Shown: positions 5,670 through 5,819 of the stretch, in pieces | Layout: each line of letters opens with the position of its first letter | Numbering within the stretch: the stretch's first letter is position 1 | Assembly (NCBI GenBank): GCA_002746425.1 | Contig: NVXB01000076.1 | Coordinates: forward strand, 15,691-21,509 | Source of the DNA: Hyphomicrobiales bacterium | GTDB lineage: Bacteria; Pseudomonadota; Alphaproteobacteria; Rhizobiales; GCA-2746425 | DNA: 5,819 bases | Direction: 5' to 3' | Translations under genes and position numbers: made by a program | The notes under the pieces: generated by a model | Seen by the model: only the letters and a program-made list of their open reading frames with translations | Told to the model about the DNA's origin: nothing | Database searches by the model: none

Positions 5670-5819
5670 AGCGCCTCTGCGGTCACGGCTCTCATCTGAT
5701 CAAAAGCGCGCACGGTTTCAGGGCCAACATCTGTCGCGCCGCCTAAACGGCTGACGGCTATCGCACCCATCGTGTTACCAGCGACAAGGCATGACATTGT
5801 CTTGTCGCCATTCAGCCAA
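5666..5819 (-). CDS. Probable PfkB-family sugar kinase, C-terminal fragment
   Basis: Reading the minus strand from the window edge gives 50 open codons ending in TAG (complement of 5666-5668). The peptide includes WLNGDKTMSCLVAGNTMG followed by AIAVSRLGGATDVGP. This resembles the last helix and strand of PfkB/ribokinase-type kinases, where a leader like LxxGxxxxxxLxxANAxGAxAVxRxGA follows the catalytic GAGD motif. GAGD itself would lie just outside the window, so the family call rests on this tail alone and the sugar substrate cannot be inferred. The gene converges on the SDR and overlaps it by four bases (5666-5669), with no terminator visible between them. An alternative is that this is a chance open frame, but 50 codons with a family-like pattern at a convergent junction argue for a real gene. 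Confidence 0.6.
   Translation of the reverse strand, partial: WLNGDKTMSCLVAGNTMGAIAVSRLGGATDVGPETVRAFDQMRAVTAEAL

Noticed and set aside
5660..5675. GGCG...CGCC dyad at the SDR stop as a terminator
   Set aside because: Only a 4-bp stem, with no T-run on either side.

Overview
The window carries one plus-strand gene cluster for the distal half of valine catabolism (isobutyryl-CoA to propionyl-CoA), followed by the tail of an unrelated minus-strand gene. Protein style (an MmsA with the C-F-G-G-A-K-N-H variant, a separate HIBCH-type hydrolase, tight ATGA overlaps) and a G+C content that looks like the mid-50s by eye suggest an alphaproteobacterium, probably Hyphomicrobiales/Rhodobacterales-like. 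That placement is inference; there is no rRNA or tRNA to anchor it.

Layout: 1-855, 3' part of methylmalonate-semialdehyde dehydrogenase (mmsA, N-terminus outside the window); 893-2041, isobutyryl-CoA dehydrogenase-like acyl-CoA dehydrogenase; 2038-3099, 3-hydroxyisobutyryl-CoA hydrolase; 3161-4060, 3-hydroxyisobutyrate dehydrogenase (mmsB); 4057-4827, enoyl-CoA hydratase; 4902-5669, a classical short-chain dehydrogenase/reductase (SDR) of unknown substrate; 5666-5819 on the minus strand, the C-terminal 50 codons of a probable PfkB-family sugar kinase. The longest gap between genes is 74 bases, so no stretch over 300 bases lacks a gene.

The first five genes supply consecutive steps: dehydrogenation of isobutyryl-CoA to methacrylyl-CoA, hydration to 3-hydroxyisobutyryl-CoA, thioester hydrolysis to free 3-hydroxyisobutyrate, oxidation to methylmalonate semialdehyde, and oxidative CoA acylation to propionyl-CoA. 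Two junctions are ATGA overlaps (translational coupling), and all spacings fit a single transcript. The SDR has no assigned step in this route. It is the least explained complete gene here.

I see no mobile element, CRISPR array, RNA gene or clear novel system. The points worth checking are small: a hairpin that would cover the mmsB ribosome-binding site, an in-register A7 slippery heptamer exactly at the mmsB stop that points into the next gene, the extra SDR, and a convergent junction whose stop codons overlap with no visible terminator between them.
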